7,539 nt of DNA from Rhodospirillaceae bacterium (GTDB lineage Bacteria; Pseudomonadota; Alphaproteobacteria; UBA7985), in the NCBI GenBank assembly GCA_002700865.1, contig PAFB01000069.1, forward strand, positions 1 through 7,539, written 5' to 3'. Positions 1 through 6,096 of this stretch are shown piece by piece. The notes beneath the pieces are model-generated. The model did not search any database. It was not told the DNA's origin and saw only the letters and a list, made by a program, of their open reading frames with translations. Each line of letters starts with the position of its first letter. Within the stretch, counting starts at the first letter, position 1. A program made the translations under genes and the position numbers.

Positions 1-27
1 AAAAGAGTGTTGCCGAATTTTAAGAAT

Positions 28-57
28 CCGACAAACACCAATCTGTGGTTTTAGAAT
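28..57 (+). promoter_or_regulatory. weak candidate promoter upstream of the six-Cys secreted protein
   Basis: A CCGACA box (28-33; 4/6 match to TTGACA) lies 18 nt before TAGAAT (52-57; 5/6 match to TATAAT). A second -10-like hexamer, TATAGT, lies at 76-81 without a good -35. The surrounding 1-100 stretch is AT-rich, as promoters often are. Use of this site would give a leader of about 200 nt before the ATG at 272, which is long. The leader contains a 10-bp palindrome GCCCCGGGGC (104-113) and a G-run (GGGGGGAAGGGGG, about 205-217). This is a pattern match only. Confidence 0.2.
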
Positions 58-271
58 AATTTTTCGAAACAAAACTATAGTACTTCAAATGTACCCTCGT
101 AGAGCCCCGGGGCGATTAGTTTGCGTTGATGACGTGCTTAACTGAAATCTGAATCTGTACTCCGAGTGCAGTTTCAATTACTGATTCTGTAATGGTCGAG
201 GATAGGGGGGAAGGGGGCCTCAGCCTTTGTGTGCGCTGACCGCTCCCGTTTACTGATAGAGAGGATACACG

Positions 272-766
272 ATGCTCCGGTTTGTGATGGGACTGGTTTT
301 TGCGATCGCTTCAGCAGGGCTTGCCTACGCTGAGAGCGAAGAAATCATTGCCTGTGACAGTGGGGCCATGAGTAACTCCGGCCTTACAGCCAGCACGTAT
401 TGGACCACCGACCAATTCCGTTGTGGCCAGATAAAGCTCAACGGTGCTTCATGCTTAACCGCGGCCGCTTGGGATGGGAAAATCTGGCAGTATCGCAATC
501 AATGTCGACGTAATCGGACCGGCGTGACCTGGACCAATGTTTCGCGGCAGATCGACTGGGATATAAAACTGGGGATCAATCGCAGCGTTTGGTTTGTAAA
601 AACCTACATCGACGATAACAACGATCACTGCTTTCAGGCCATCGCGCTCGTCAGCAACAAGCGTCACTTCATCGAATACTGCGATGTAAGCAGAAACACT
701 CCGTTCGCGGAAAACACCTTGCTCGCGGCTTTCGCATCAATGGAGATCGCTAAGTCGCCGAGTTAA
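272..766 (+). CDS. small exported six-cysteine protein, function unknown
   Basis: A 164-residue protein with a classic Sec signal peptide: Met-Leu-Arg, a hydrophobic core at residues 4-17, and a likely signal peptidase I site after Ala-Tyr-Ala at residue 20. The mature protein is about 144 residues with six cysteines (28, 51, 61, 78, 120, 137), an even number that would suit three disulfides in the periplasm or outside the cell. It is rich in Trp, Asn and Thr in the middle and has no further membrane segment. The start is supported by a purine-rich AGAGAGGA just upstream. I do not recognise the family, and no catalytic motif is visible. The OsmC gene follows 82 bp downstream with its own RBS and a possible hairpin between, so co-transcription is uncertain. 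Export is well supported; function is unknown. Confidence 0.75.
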   Translation: MLRFVMGLVFAIASAGLAYAESEEIIACDSGAMSNSGLTASTYWTTDQFRCGQIKLNGASCLTAAAWDGKIWQYRNQCRRNRTGVTWTNVSRQIDWDIKLGINRSVWFVKTYIDDNNDHCFQAIALVSNKRHFIEYCDVSRNTPFAENTLLAAFASMEIAKSPS

Positions 767-787
767 CCTCTGTACCACAGTCTGTCT

Positions 788-811
788 GGCTCACCCACTG
801 AGCCTGCTTTC
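788..811 (+). terminator. possible weak intrinsic terminator
   Basis: A perfect 6-bp stem GGCTCA (788-793) / TGAGCC (799-804) with a CCCAC loop lies 22 bp after the stop of the six-Cys protein. It is followed only by TGCTTTCC, a poor T-tract. It could attenuate read-through into the OsmC gene rather than stop it. Confidence 0.35.
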
Positions 812-848
812 CATTCTCTCCCTAATATTCTGCCAAAGGATCAGAACC

Positions 849-1352
849 ATGTCAGACAGCGTTATTCAACAAAGGCACCAAGCCAACATCCAAGCCCTCA
901 AGGCTGACCCGAATGCCGGCCTTGGCCGCGCTGTGCTGGAGGCATCTGTGGGGGAAGGGCTGGCGTGTGAGGTTAGCGATGGCACCAACACCGCGCTGAT
1001 CGACATGCCCGAAACCTTTGGTGGCACGAACACAGGCCCCACGCCGGGGTTCCACGCGCGGGCTGCGGTCGCGGCTTGCGTGGCTATCGGCATCAAGGCA
1101 ACCGCAGCGCGTGAGGGTTTGCGGCTGGATGAAGTGAAGGTGCGCGTAGAAATGGATTTCGATGACAGCGCCCTCTATGGCCTCGGAGAGAACACCGCAG
1201 CACCGTTTTTCACGCGGTTGGTCATCGACCTGAAAACTGATCACAGTGACGCTGAGGTGTCTCCAGTGATCGATTTGGCGCTGGCAACCGACCCTTTCTA
1301 TCTGGCGCTCCGGGACCCACAAAAGGTTGAAACCGACATCAGGATCGTTTGA
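849..1352 (+). CDS. OsmC family protein
   Basis: A 167-residue cytoplasmic protein of the OsmC/Ohr superfamily, whose characterised members are thiol-dependent peroxidases for organic hydroperoxides. The family signature is visible at residues 57-82: Phe-Gly-Gly-x-Asn-x-Gly-Pro-x-Pro followed by a helix carrying Cys77 in Ala-Ala-Cys-Val-Ala, the position of the reactive cysteine. The second family cysteine, expected in the C-terminal helix around residues 142-152, is absent (that segment reads Leu-Ala-Thr-Asp-Pro-Phe-Tyr). The only other cysteine is Cys40. The protein therefore resembles the one-cysteine branch, for which two-Cys peroxidase chemistry cannot be assumed. The start is supported by AAGGA at 836-840. 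The gene converges with the oxidoreductase gene, with only 33 bp between the stops. Family assignment is confident; substrate is not. Confidence 0.88.
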   Translation: MSDSVIQQRHQANIQALKADPNAGLGRAVLEASVGEGLACEVSDGTNTALIDMPETFGGTNTGPTPGFHARAAVAACVAIGIKATAAREGLRLDEVKVRVEMDFDDSALYGLGENTAAPFFTRLVIDLKTDHSDAEVSPVIDLALATDPFYLALRDPQKVETDIRIV

Positions 1353-1385
1353 GCGGCCGTCGTTTGAAACCGGGTGGTGCAGGGG

Positions 1386-2813
1386 TCAGCGGCCGGTAAT
1401 CCAATTGCCCAGTTTTGCCAATCGGGTCGCAGGCGTAGTGAGCTTGCGCTCGTGGCGGTCTGCGGCGCTCAACAGTCCATACATGGCGTTGATCCCCAGC
1501 CAGCGCAGTGGCTCAGGTTCCCACCGCTGCAAGCGTCGGTTCACCCAAGGCAGGCCGGTGAGGACGGTTTCACGGCCGAGCGCCAGGTCCGCGAGGGTCT
1601 GACCGGCGATGTTCGACGTCGAAACCCCTTCGCCCACGTATCCGCCTGCCCAGCCTAATCCAGTTTCTCGGTCCAGCCCGACACTGGCACACCAGTCACG
1701 CGGAACCCCGACCACGCCGCACCAGGCATGGTCGATGGGATAGTTAGCAGCGACTGGGAAATGCTGCTTCAGAATGGCTTGGAGCCGCTCGATGGTCACG
1801 GGGTCTGGCGAGCCGTTATCGTCCATCGACGAACCAAAGCGATAGGGTACGCCTCGACTGCCGACGGTGATACGCCCTTCGCGGGTGCGCTGGCAGTAGC
1901 AATAACCATTGGCAAGATCCCCGATCAGCTCATGCCCCTCCCAACCGATTTCAGCCCAGGCCTCTGGCGGCAAAGGCACGGTGGCAATCTGCGCAGAGTT
2001 AAGCGGGACCCAGTCGCGTCGGTGGCCGGGCAGGGTAGCGGTAAAGCCCTCCGTCGCGCGCAGGATGATCGGCGCGCGAACGATACCGTGGGCCGTTGTC
2101 ACAGCCGACGGGCCGTAACGCAGAACCTCCGTACCTTCATAAATCTCAGCCCCCGCCCCCTCTACCGCTTCCGCCAATCCCCGAACCAGCTTTGCCGGTT
2201 GCACGCGAAGCATACCTGAAACCGTGGCTGCGCCCAGCGTGTTTGGCACATTCACACGCTGTCGCACTTCGTCTTCGCTCAACAAGCGCACCCGGTGGCC
2301 GTCGCCCCAGTGGTTGCGGTATTCGATTTCTTCCTGCAAGCGCTGGAGTTGAGAGGGGTTGGTCGCCAGAACCAATTCCTCAGTTTCCCGCAGATCCGCG
2401 TCGATCCCCTCAGCCGCGCAAACCCTTGCGATTTCAGGGACAGCGCTTTCAAGGGCCTTTACCATTTCCAACACCAGAGCGCGTCCTTGAGTCTGAGCGT
2501 AGCGTTCGTGATCCCAGGAAAACGTCCCCATGCACCAACCACCATTGCGCCCCGATGCGCCAAAGCCGGCAAACTCTTTTTCGATGACCACCACACGCAG
2601 TTCCGGCGCGGCCTTGCGCAGGTAATAGGCGGTCCATAGCCCGGTAAAGCCAGCACCAATGATAGCGACATCGGCGGTGGTCTCGCCGGGCAAGTGCGGG
2701 CGGTACTGCTGGGGCAGGCCATGATCAGCGTACCAGAACGACACTTGGCCGACCCGTCGCACAGACGGGCTGGAGGCGGCGGAACCTGCAGCGGTGCCCG
2801 AAAGGGGGCGCAT
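1386..2813 (-). CDS. FAD-dependent oxidoreductase of the DAO (D-amino acid/amine oxidase) fold
   Basis: A 475-residue flavoprotein from the ATG at 2813. Residues 48-80 form the Rossmann dinucleotide-binding unit: beta strand, Gly-Ala-Gly-Phe-Thr-Gly at 53-58, helix, and an acidic end at Glu78. Residues 86-93 read Ala-Ser-Gly-Arg-Asn-Gly-Gly-Trp, typical of the glycine/D-amino acid oxidase and gamma-glutamylputrescine oxidase-like group. Near the C-terminus, Gly-Tyr-Val-Gly-Glu-Gly-Val is the usual second FAD contact of DAO enzymes. Such enzymes oxidise an amino acid or secondary amine to an imine; the substrate here cannot be told. The N-terminus before Ser-Phe-Trp-Tyr (about residue 25) is low-complexity and longer than I expect for the group. 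An in-frame GTG at 2849 would add 12 residues but has no evident RBS, while the ATG at 2813 has AAAGG close upstream and overlaps the stop of a 42-codon ORF. Divergent from the LysE-type exporter gene. Confidence 0.88.
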   Translation of the reverse strand: MRPLSGTAAGSAASSPSVRRVGQVSFWYADHGLPQQYRPHLPGETTADVAIIGAGFTGLWTAYYLRKAAPELRVVVIEKEFAGFGASGRNGGWCMGTFSWDHERYAQTQGRALVLEMVKALESAVPEIARVCAAEGIDADLRETEELVLATNPSQLQRLQEEIEYRNHWGDGHRVRLLSEDEVRQRVNVPNTLGAATVSGMLRVQPAKLVRGLAEAVEGAGAEIYEGTEVLRYGPSAVTTAHGIVRAPIILRATEGFTATLPGHRRDWVPLNSAQIATVPLPPEAWAEIGWEGHELIGDLANGYCYCQRTREGRITVGSRGVPYRFGSSMDDNGSPDPVTIERLQAILKQHFPVAANYPIDHAWCGVVGVPRDWCASVGLDRETGLGWAGGYVGEGVSTSNIAGQTLADLALGRETVLTGLPWVNRRLQRWEPEPLRWLGINAMYGLLSAADRHERKLTTPATRLAKLGNWITGR

Positions 2814-2941
2814 CAACCTTTCGCCCCGAACCGGCAAGCGCCTGCCCACCGCTGATCTGCCAAGATCAGACCTGATCGCGTTGATATCCCCCGTATGCCG
2901 GTGCGCGTCGGGAGAGGCTTGCCTTCGCGTTCCTCGCTCAT
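2813..2941 (-). CDS. putative small leader ORF coupled to the oxidoreductase
   Basis: A 42-codon ORF begins with ATG at 2941 behind AGGAAA, spaced 8 nt from the start, a better ribosome-binding site than the oxidoreductase itself has. Its TGA overlaps the downstream ATG as TGATG (2815-2811), the classic arrangement for translational coupling. The peptide is basic (six Arg, two Lys), with no signal peptide or membrane segment, and matches no family I know. The second half uses codons rare in such genomes, including two ATA. It could be a coupling or attenuating leader peptide, a real microprotein, or chance. The strong RBS and exact overlap are what the sequence shows; the regulatory role is inferred. 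Confidence 0.4.
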   Translation of the reverse strand: MSEEREGKPLPTRTGIRGISTRSGLILADQRWAGACRFGAKG

Positions 2942-3136
2942 GGTGACGGTTTCCTGATCAATATTTGGATGTGCGCAGGCACGGCTTCCAAAAAACGCTA
3001 GCGCACTTTTACAAAGCGACAAATATCGCGTTGCGCGGAAAGCAGTGCCTTTTTTGGCGCGGCAGTGCCAGCAGCTGTGATAAGCGGAGACAACAGCACA
3101 GGCGCAGTAGGACGGATTGAAAAGGGCGTCTTTACA
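2942..3136. promoter_or_regulatory. divergent control region between oxidoreductase and LysE-type exporter
   Basis: This 195-bp gap must hold promoters for both directions, but I see no convincing -35/-10 pair. It does hold repeated sites: a direct repeat GCAGTGCC at 3042-3049 and 3062-3069, exactly 20 bp apart and so on one face of the helix; an 8-bp palindrome CGCTAGCG (2996-3003); an inverted pair GTGCGC (2971-2976) / GCGCAC (3001-3006); and CCAAAAAA (2988-2995) facing TTTTTTGG (3050-3057). These are plausible binding sites for a transcription factor (inference). No regulator gene lies in the window. Confidence 0.4.
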
Positions 3137-3739
3137 ATGTTGAGCTTTACCCTTGCGGTCTTGTTTCTCATCATCACACCGGGGCCAGCGGTCTTAACGG
3201 CGGCAGGCTTTGGTGCCAGTTATGGCTTCAGGCGGTCGATTGGTTACGTCATCGGTCTGCTGGTCGGTGCCAACCTGATCATGTTGCTGGTTATCACTGG
3301 ACTGTCCGCGATCGTATTGTCAGCGCCTTGGCTCCGGTTCGTGCTGGTCACGATATCGCTGCTGTTTCTGATTTATCTGGCATCGAAAATCGCCTTTGCA
3401 GGCTCGCGGATCGCCTTTATTCGCGCGGAGCGGCCGCCGGGTTTTTGGAGCGGGGTTCTGATCCAGACCGTAAATTCCAAAGCCTATGCCGTGATGACGT
3501 CGCTGTTTACTGGGTTCAACTACGCTCCCAACGCCTTTGTCTTCGAGGTTGCCACCAAAATCCTGATCGCCAATGCGCTGTGGCTACCGATCCATTTGCT
3601 ATGGCTTTGGGCTGGCGTGCAGTTGCATGCGCTGGACCTCTCGGCGAGGGTGCAACGCTTGATCAATTTTGCCATGGCTGGAGCGCTACTGGCAGTGGTT
3701 GTCCTTTCTGGCCTGTCTCTCCTGAGCCCCGCGACGTAA
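3137..3739 (+). CDS. LysE/RhtB family amino-acid exporter (translocator)
   Basis: A 200-residue inner-membrane protein of the LysE/RhtB superfamily, which exports amino acids and related small molecules using the proton motive force. The family signature is present: a first hydrophobic segment, Thr-Pro-Gly-Pro at residues 14-17, then Gly-Ala-Ser-Tyr-Gly-Phe-Arg-Arg-Ser-Ile-Gly (26-36). A basic cytoplasmic loop follows around residues 90-100, and Phe-Trp-Ser-Gly-Val-Leu-Ile-Gln-Thr-Val-Asn-Ser-Lys-Ala (103-116) corresponds to the conserved family Asn-Pro-Lys motif with Ser for Pro. About six hydrophobic segments can be drawn. The frame is open back to 3065, but family members begin directly with the first membrane helix, so the ATG at 3137 behind AAAAGGG is preferred. 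Substrate cannot be told; the divergent DAO-type oxidase hints at amino acids. No terminator is evident after it. Confidence 0.87.
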   Translation: MLSFTLAVLFLIITPGPAVLTAAGFGASYGFRRSIGYVIGLLVGANLIMLLVITGLSAIVLSAPWLRFVLVTISLLFLIYLASKIAFAGSRIAFIRAERPPGFWSGVLIQTVNSKAYAVMTSLFTGFNYAPNAFVFEVATKILIANALWLPIHLLWLWAGVQLHALDLSARVQRLINFAMAGALLAVVVLSGLSLLSPAT

Positions 3740-4063
3740 GTGCCGCCTTACCAATCCGCGGTGCGGGGAGGGTCGATTCGCCTTTTAGGGGAATGATTTT
3801 TCCACATAAAGGTTCCTTAGGTCTCGCGATGAACACGTAATAATAGCAGCCTCCACGTTATCGAACGCAGCAAGAGCCTTTTGTCGAGCCAGACATCGAA
3901 TCTTCTTTACTCCAAAAAATTGATAAAATATTAGATATTTCGATCAATAATTTTTGCGCCTTATTCTGTATTTATAAGCGGCCCCCCCGGCATACTCATG
4001 ATTGCTGGGGATATCCGTTTGCAGACGTGGTCCGCATTGATAGCCGAGATAAAGGAGTCTCTC
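3740..4063. other. 324-bp AT-rich gene-free gap with a large dyad
   Basis: No credible ORF on either strand. Composition falls to strongly AT-rich between about 3900 and 3980, then hits a seven-C run around 3982-3988. An AT-rich dyad sits at 3919-3948: outer arms ATTGAT (3919-3924) and ATCAAT (3943-3948) flank inner arms AAATAT (3926-3931) and ATATTT (3935-3940) around TAG. TATAAG at 3973-3978 could be a -10 element, but no -35 lies at normal spacing. The region presumably contains the promoter of the triplicated cysteine protein. The dyad could be an operator or an exporter-gene 3' structure; it has no T-tract and is not a standard terminator. Confidence 0.4.
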
Positions 4064-4732
4064 ATGGCGAAAATAAAAGCAATGTTAACGTTTTTGATTG
4101 TTTCAATATCGATTGGGGCAATGGGAGCAGCGGTTCCAGCTCACGCTCATATTGAGCTCGAGGAATGTCGAGGTACCCTTAAACTGGACAGAGGCGACAA
4201 AGCGACCAAGCATGGCCAGCCATCACAGGATTTCACGTGGGAGTCAAATGACCGCAACAAGCATTACTGCAAAGTCAATTGCATGAGCGGTGAAGGCCAA
4301 ATGGAGCACGTATCGGGCAATGGTCATGCTCACCCTCATGCGGTTGTTTACAAGTGTGTTCCCGATCCTAAGTGTGCTGGGATTGTCACCTTGGTTGATG
4401 GTCAGGAAGTCTGGGACATGGGTGATGGCACCTTTAAACTGGACAATTATGCTTGGATTTACTGCAAGGCCAAGTGTGACCTCGGTCGGCTGACAAATAT
4501 TGGTGAACCAGAAGGTAAGCGTCTCCGGAAATGTAAGATTGAAAGAGACGAAGAGTACCAGTGCAAGGGTGCAGCGGTGCTTTATGATGGCGATAGAGCC
4601 AGGGAGCTCAGCCACAGAAACTGGGTCTACATGGACCATCATGACACCGAGACAGTTTATTGCGCTGCTCGTTGCCGCTACGGCAACAAGAAGCACATTG
4701 GTAACGGTGTCTACGAGTGTCAGAAGCGCTAG
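4064..4732 (+). CDS. exported 12-cysteine protein with three C...YCxxxC...C modules, function unknown
   Basis: A 222-residue protein starting at ATG 4064 behind a near-perfect AAAGGAG (4051-4057); the frame is open upstream to 3998, but that start lacks an RBS and would bury the signal peptide. Residues 1-28 are a signal peptide (Lys-rich start, hydrophobic core, Ala-His-Ala cleavage site). The mature protein is three degenerate copies of one module: residues 34-98, 103-157 and 166-219. Each opens with Cys-x-Gly and a short strand containing an Asp, has a central Trp, then Tyr-Cys-x3-Cys (69/73, 134/138, 200/204), a Gly-containing turn, and closes with a cysteine (98, 157, 219). All 12 cysteines belong to the modules. 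Module 1 also carries a His-rich loop (His-Ala-His-Pro-His, 88-92). This suggests a disulfide-stabilised or metal-binding periplasmic or secreted repeat protein (inference). I recognise no family. It is monocistronic, with a strong terminator downstream. Confidence 0.82.
   Translation: MAKIKAMLTFLIVSISIGAMGAAVPAHAHIELEECRGTLKLDRGDKATKHGQPSQDFTWESNDRNKHYCKVNCMSGEGQMEHVSGNGHAHPHAVVYKCVPDPKCAGIVTLVDGQEVWDMGDGTFKLDNYAWIYCKAKCDLGRLTNIGEPEGKRLRKCKIERDEEYQCKGAAVLYDGDRARELSHRNWVYMDHHDTETVYCAARCRYGNKKHIGNGVYECQKR
4163..4720 (+). repeat. three degenerate intragenic protein modules
   Basis: Modules lie at about 4163-4357, 4370-4534 and 4559-4720. They align at the protein level on Cys-x-Gly, a central Trp, Tyr-Cys-x3-Cys and a final Cys, with spacing Cys1-Cys2 of 34, 30 and 33 residues, Cys2-Cys3 of 4 in all, and Cys3-Cys4 of 25, 19 and 15. 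DNA identity between copies is low, so the triplication is old rather than a recent slippage event. Confidence 0.75.
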
Positions 4733-4785
4733 GTTTGTTCGCCTCACCCCTCACCTAAATGCCTCTTGAGGCACTCAGGAACAGT

Positions 4786-4825
4786 AAGCCTCGGGACTTG
4801 GTCCCGGGGCTTGTTCTTTTTGTGT
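4786..4825 (+). terminator. strong intrinsic terminator after the triplicated cysteine protein
   Basis: A 12-bp stem with one T-G wobble: AAGCCTCGGGAC (4786-4797) pairs with GTCCCGGGGCTT (4801-4812) around a TTG loop, followed by GTTCTTTTTG. GC-rich stem, short loop and T-tract are all present, 53 bp past the stop codon. Confidence 0.88.
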
Positions 4826-4978
4826 CAAAGCATTTTCATGCAACAGAACGCTGCATCTAAAGACCCCAAAGACCGCAATCCTGTCTTCGGTCACCATTGA
4901 GACCACAGCCTCGTTTGCCAACCGCAGGGGCGGGCTGATTTCGCGCGGAGAAAATTCGACGTAATGCGAGGATCGCTA

Positions 4979-5020
4979 GTCATTAATAGTGACAAATTAA
5001 GCGATTTTGCATATATATGC
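4979..5020 (+). promoter_or_regulatory. candidate sigma70-type promoter for the cyclotransferase gene, with overlapping palindromes
   Basis: GTGACA (4989-4994; 5/6 match to TTGACA) is followed by an exact 17-nt spacer and TATATA (5012-5017; 4/6 match to TATAAT). Transcription would begin near 5024. This rules out the upstream in-frame ATG at 5017 and supports the ATG at 5068. The -10 lies in a perfect 12-bp palindrome GCATATATATGC (5009-5020), and the -35 in an imperfect dyad GTCAT-TAATA-GTGAC (4979-4993). Either may be an operator. Confidence 0.5.
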
Positions 5021-5067
5021 AGAGAGCCAGTCTGTGTTTCCTGCCAATCTCTGCGTCAGAGTCGAAA

Positions 5068-5796
5068 ATGACTGATCCTTTTTGCCATCACCCGGAACTG
5101 CGTGGGCTTGTCACGCCCTGCCTTCAGTCCCGATTTCGCACCATAACCACGGAAAAAATCAGGGAACAAATCGCGGCCAGCGGGCAGGCCTTGACCATCG
5201 ACTTTCACCCCGATGACGTTCGCGAAAACCTGCGCGCACAGGCGCTGAAGGCTCATGAGGGCGATCTGTGCGTGTTTGCCTACGGCTCGCTGATGTGGGA
5301 CCCCGCGTTGGATTTTGCTGACGTTAGGCGGGCCTATGCTCCCGAGCACGAACGGCGGTTTATTCTGGTGGACAGCCGCGGCGGCAGGGGGACCAGCGAC
5401 GCGCCGGGCGTAATGGCCGCATTGGACGCAGGCGCAGGCTGTGAAGGTCTGGTGTTTCGGATTGAAGCGGACAAAGTGGACTGCGAAACTGAAATCCTAT
5501 TCCGCCGCGAAATGATTGCTCCCGCTTATCACGCCCGATTCATCTCCGTCATTATCGACGGTCAGAGCACGCAGGCGCTGACCTTTGTTGCCGATCACGA
5601 CCAAGCCCACATGCAACCCGACATCGCCAGGGCCGACCAGATCCGGTTTGCAGCAACGGGAAAAGGGATTTTGGGCAGCAGTCTGGAATATCTGCAGAAC
5701 ACAGTAAGCCAGTTGGGAAAGCTTGGGATTACGGACGAGGACGCCTCAGACTTGCTGAACGCTGCCCTGAATTTTGGTGCTGAGACTGCGGCTTAG
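5068..5796 (+). CDS. ChaC-like gamma-glutamylcyclotransferase
   Basis: A 242-residue cytoplasmic enzyme of the ChaC family, whose members split glutathione into 5-oxoproline and Cys-Gly. The substrate-binding motif Tyr-Gly-Ser-Leu-Met-Trp is at residues 72-77. Phe-Arg-Arg-Glu-Met (145-149) matches the family Arg-Glu motif, with Glu148 as the likely catalytic acid. Near the C-terminus, Gly-Ile-Leu-Gly-Ser-Ser-Leu-Glu-Tyr-Leu-x2-Thr (200-212), followed by Leu-Gly-Lys-Leu-Gly-Ile, is the usual ChaC closing motif. The N-terminal 65 residues are longer than the core fold and contain two His and two Cys. The start at 5068 has only a weak purine stretch (CAGAGTCGAAA). An in-frame ATG at 5017 lies inside the predicted -10 box and is rejected. 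Expressed as a single gene; no terminator is evident after it. Exact substrate is inferred from family. Confidence 0.86.
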   Translation: MTDPFCHHPELRGLVTPCLQSRFRTITTEKIREQIAASGQALTIDFHPDDVRENLRAQALKAHEGDLCVFAYGSLMWDPALDFADVRRAYAPEHERRFILVDSRGGRGTSDAPGVMAALDAGAGCEGLVFRIEADKVDCETEILFRREMIAPAYHARFISVIIDGQSTQALTFVADHDQAHMQPDIARADQIRFAATGKGILGSSLEYLQNTVSQLGKLGITDEDASDLLNAALNFGAETAA

Positions 5797-6096
5797 ACGG
5801 GGAAGCCGGTCCTGTAACCTAATAGTCTTAATGTTTAGCGACTAATGCTTGTTGACTTCGCCCTTCGCTGAGCCTTCTCTTTTCTCATCAGTTTAAGGGC
5901 GCTCTGTCAGGCGAAGTAACGGGGTCAGGCTCAGAAGTCCCCTTGTCGGGTGCCAGCTCTCACACCCTATCAACCCGGAGCCGGGAACGTATGGATGTGA
6001 CGGGCAGGGGCCCAAATATCGGCGTCGCGCCCTGTGACGCACCCACGCGCTGTTGGATCACCGCAGGAGTGGTTCGGCGCAGCAGGAGGAAAAACC
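5797..6096 (+). other. 300-bp gene-free leader region with crossed inverted repeats
   Basis: No credible ORF on either strand. Three inverted repeats lie together: ACTTCGCC (5855-5862) / GGCGAAGT (5910-5917); CGCCCTT (5859-5865) / AAGGGCG (5895-5901), which competes for the same left arm; and CTGAGCC (5868-5874) / GGCTCAG (5928-5934), which crosses the first in a pseudoknot-like order. A small CCCGG-AG-CCGGG dyad follows around 5974-5985. If transcribed, this could be a structured 5' leader of the small monooxygenase gene. It matches no riboswitch class I can recall. Confidence 0.3.

Noticed and set aside
852..1322. 156-residue minus-strand ORF opposite the OsmC gene
   Set aside because: The plus-strand frame carries the OsmC signature and a good RBS; the mirror frame has no motif.
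1353..1385. Bidirectional terminator between the convergent OsmC and oxidoreductase genes
   Set aside because: No stem-loop with a T-tract is visible in the 33-bp gap.
1728..2587. Several plus-strand ORFs opposite the FAD oxidoreductase
   Set aside because: They are mirror frames of the clear minus-strand flavoprotein, lack RBSs and have proline/arginine-rich, non-protein-like composition.
3328..3840. 170-residue plus-strand ORF overlapping the LysE-type gene
   Set aside because: Shifted frame of the exporter; no RBS and no family features.
4244..4747. 167-residue minus-strand ORF opposite the 12-Cys protein gene
   Set aside because: The plus frame has signal peptide, RBS, internal modules and a terminator. 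The hydrophobic look of the mirror frame comes from the reverse complement of Lys/Asp/Asn codons.
6053..6062. TTGGATCACC, resembling the 3' end of 16S rRNA
   Set aside because: Only about ten bases match, no rRNA sequence precedes it, and the true anti-Shine-Dalgarno CCTCC does not follow.
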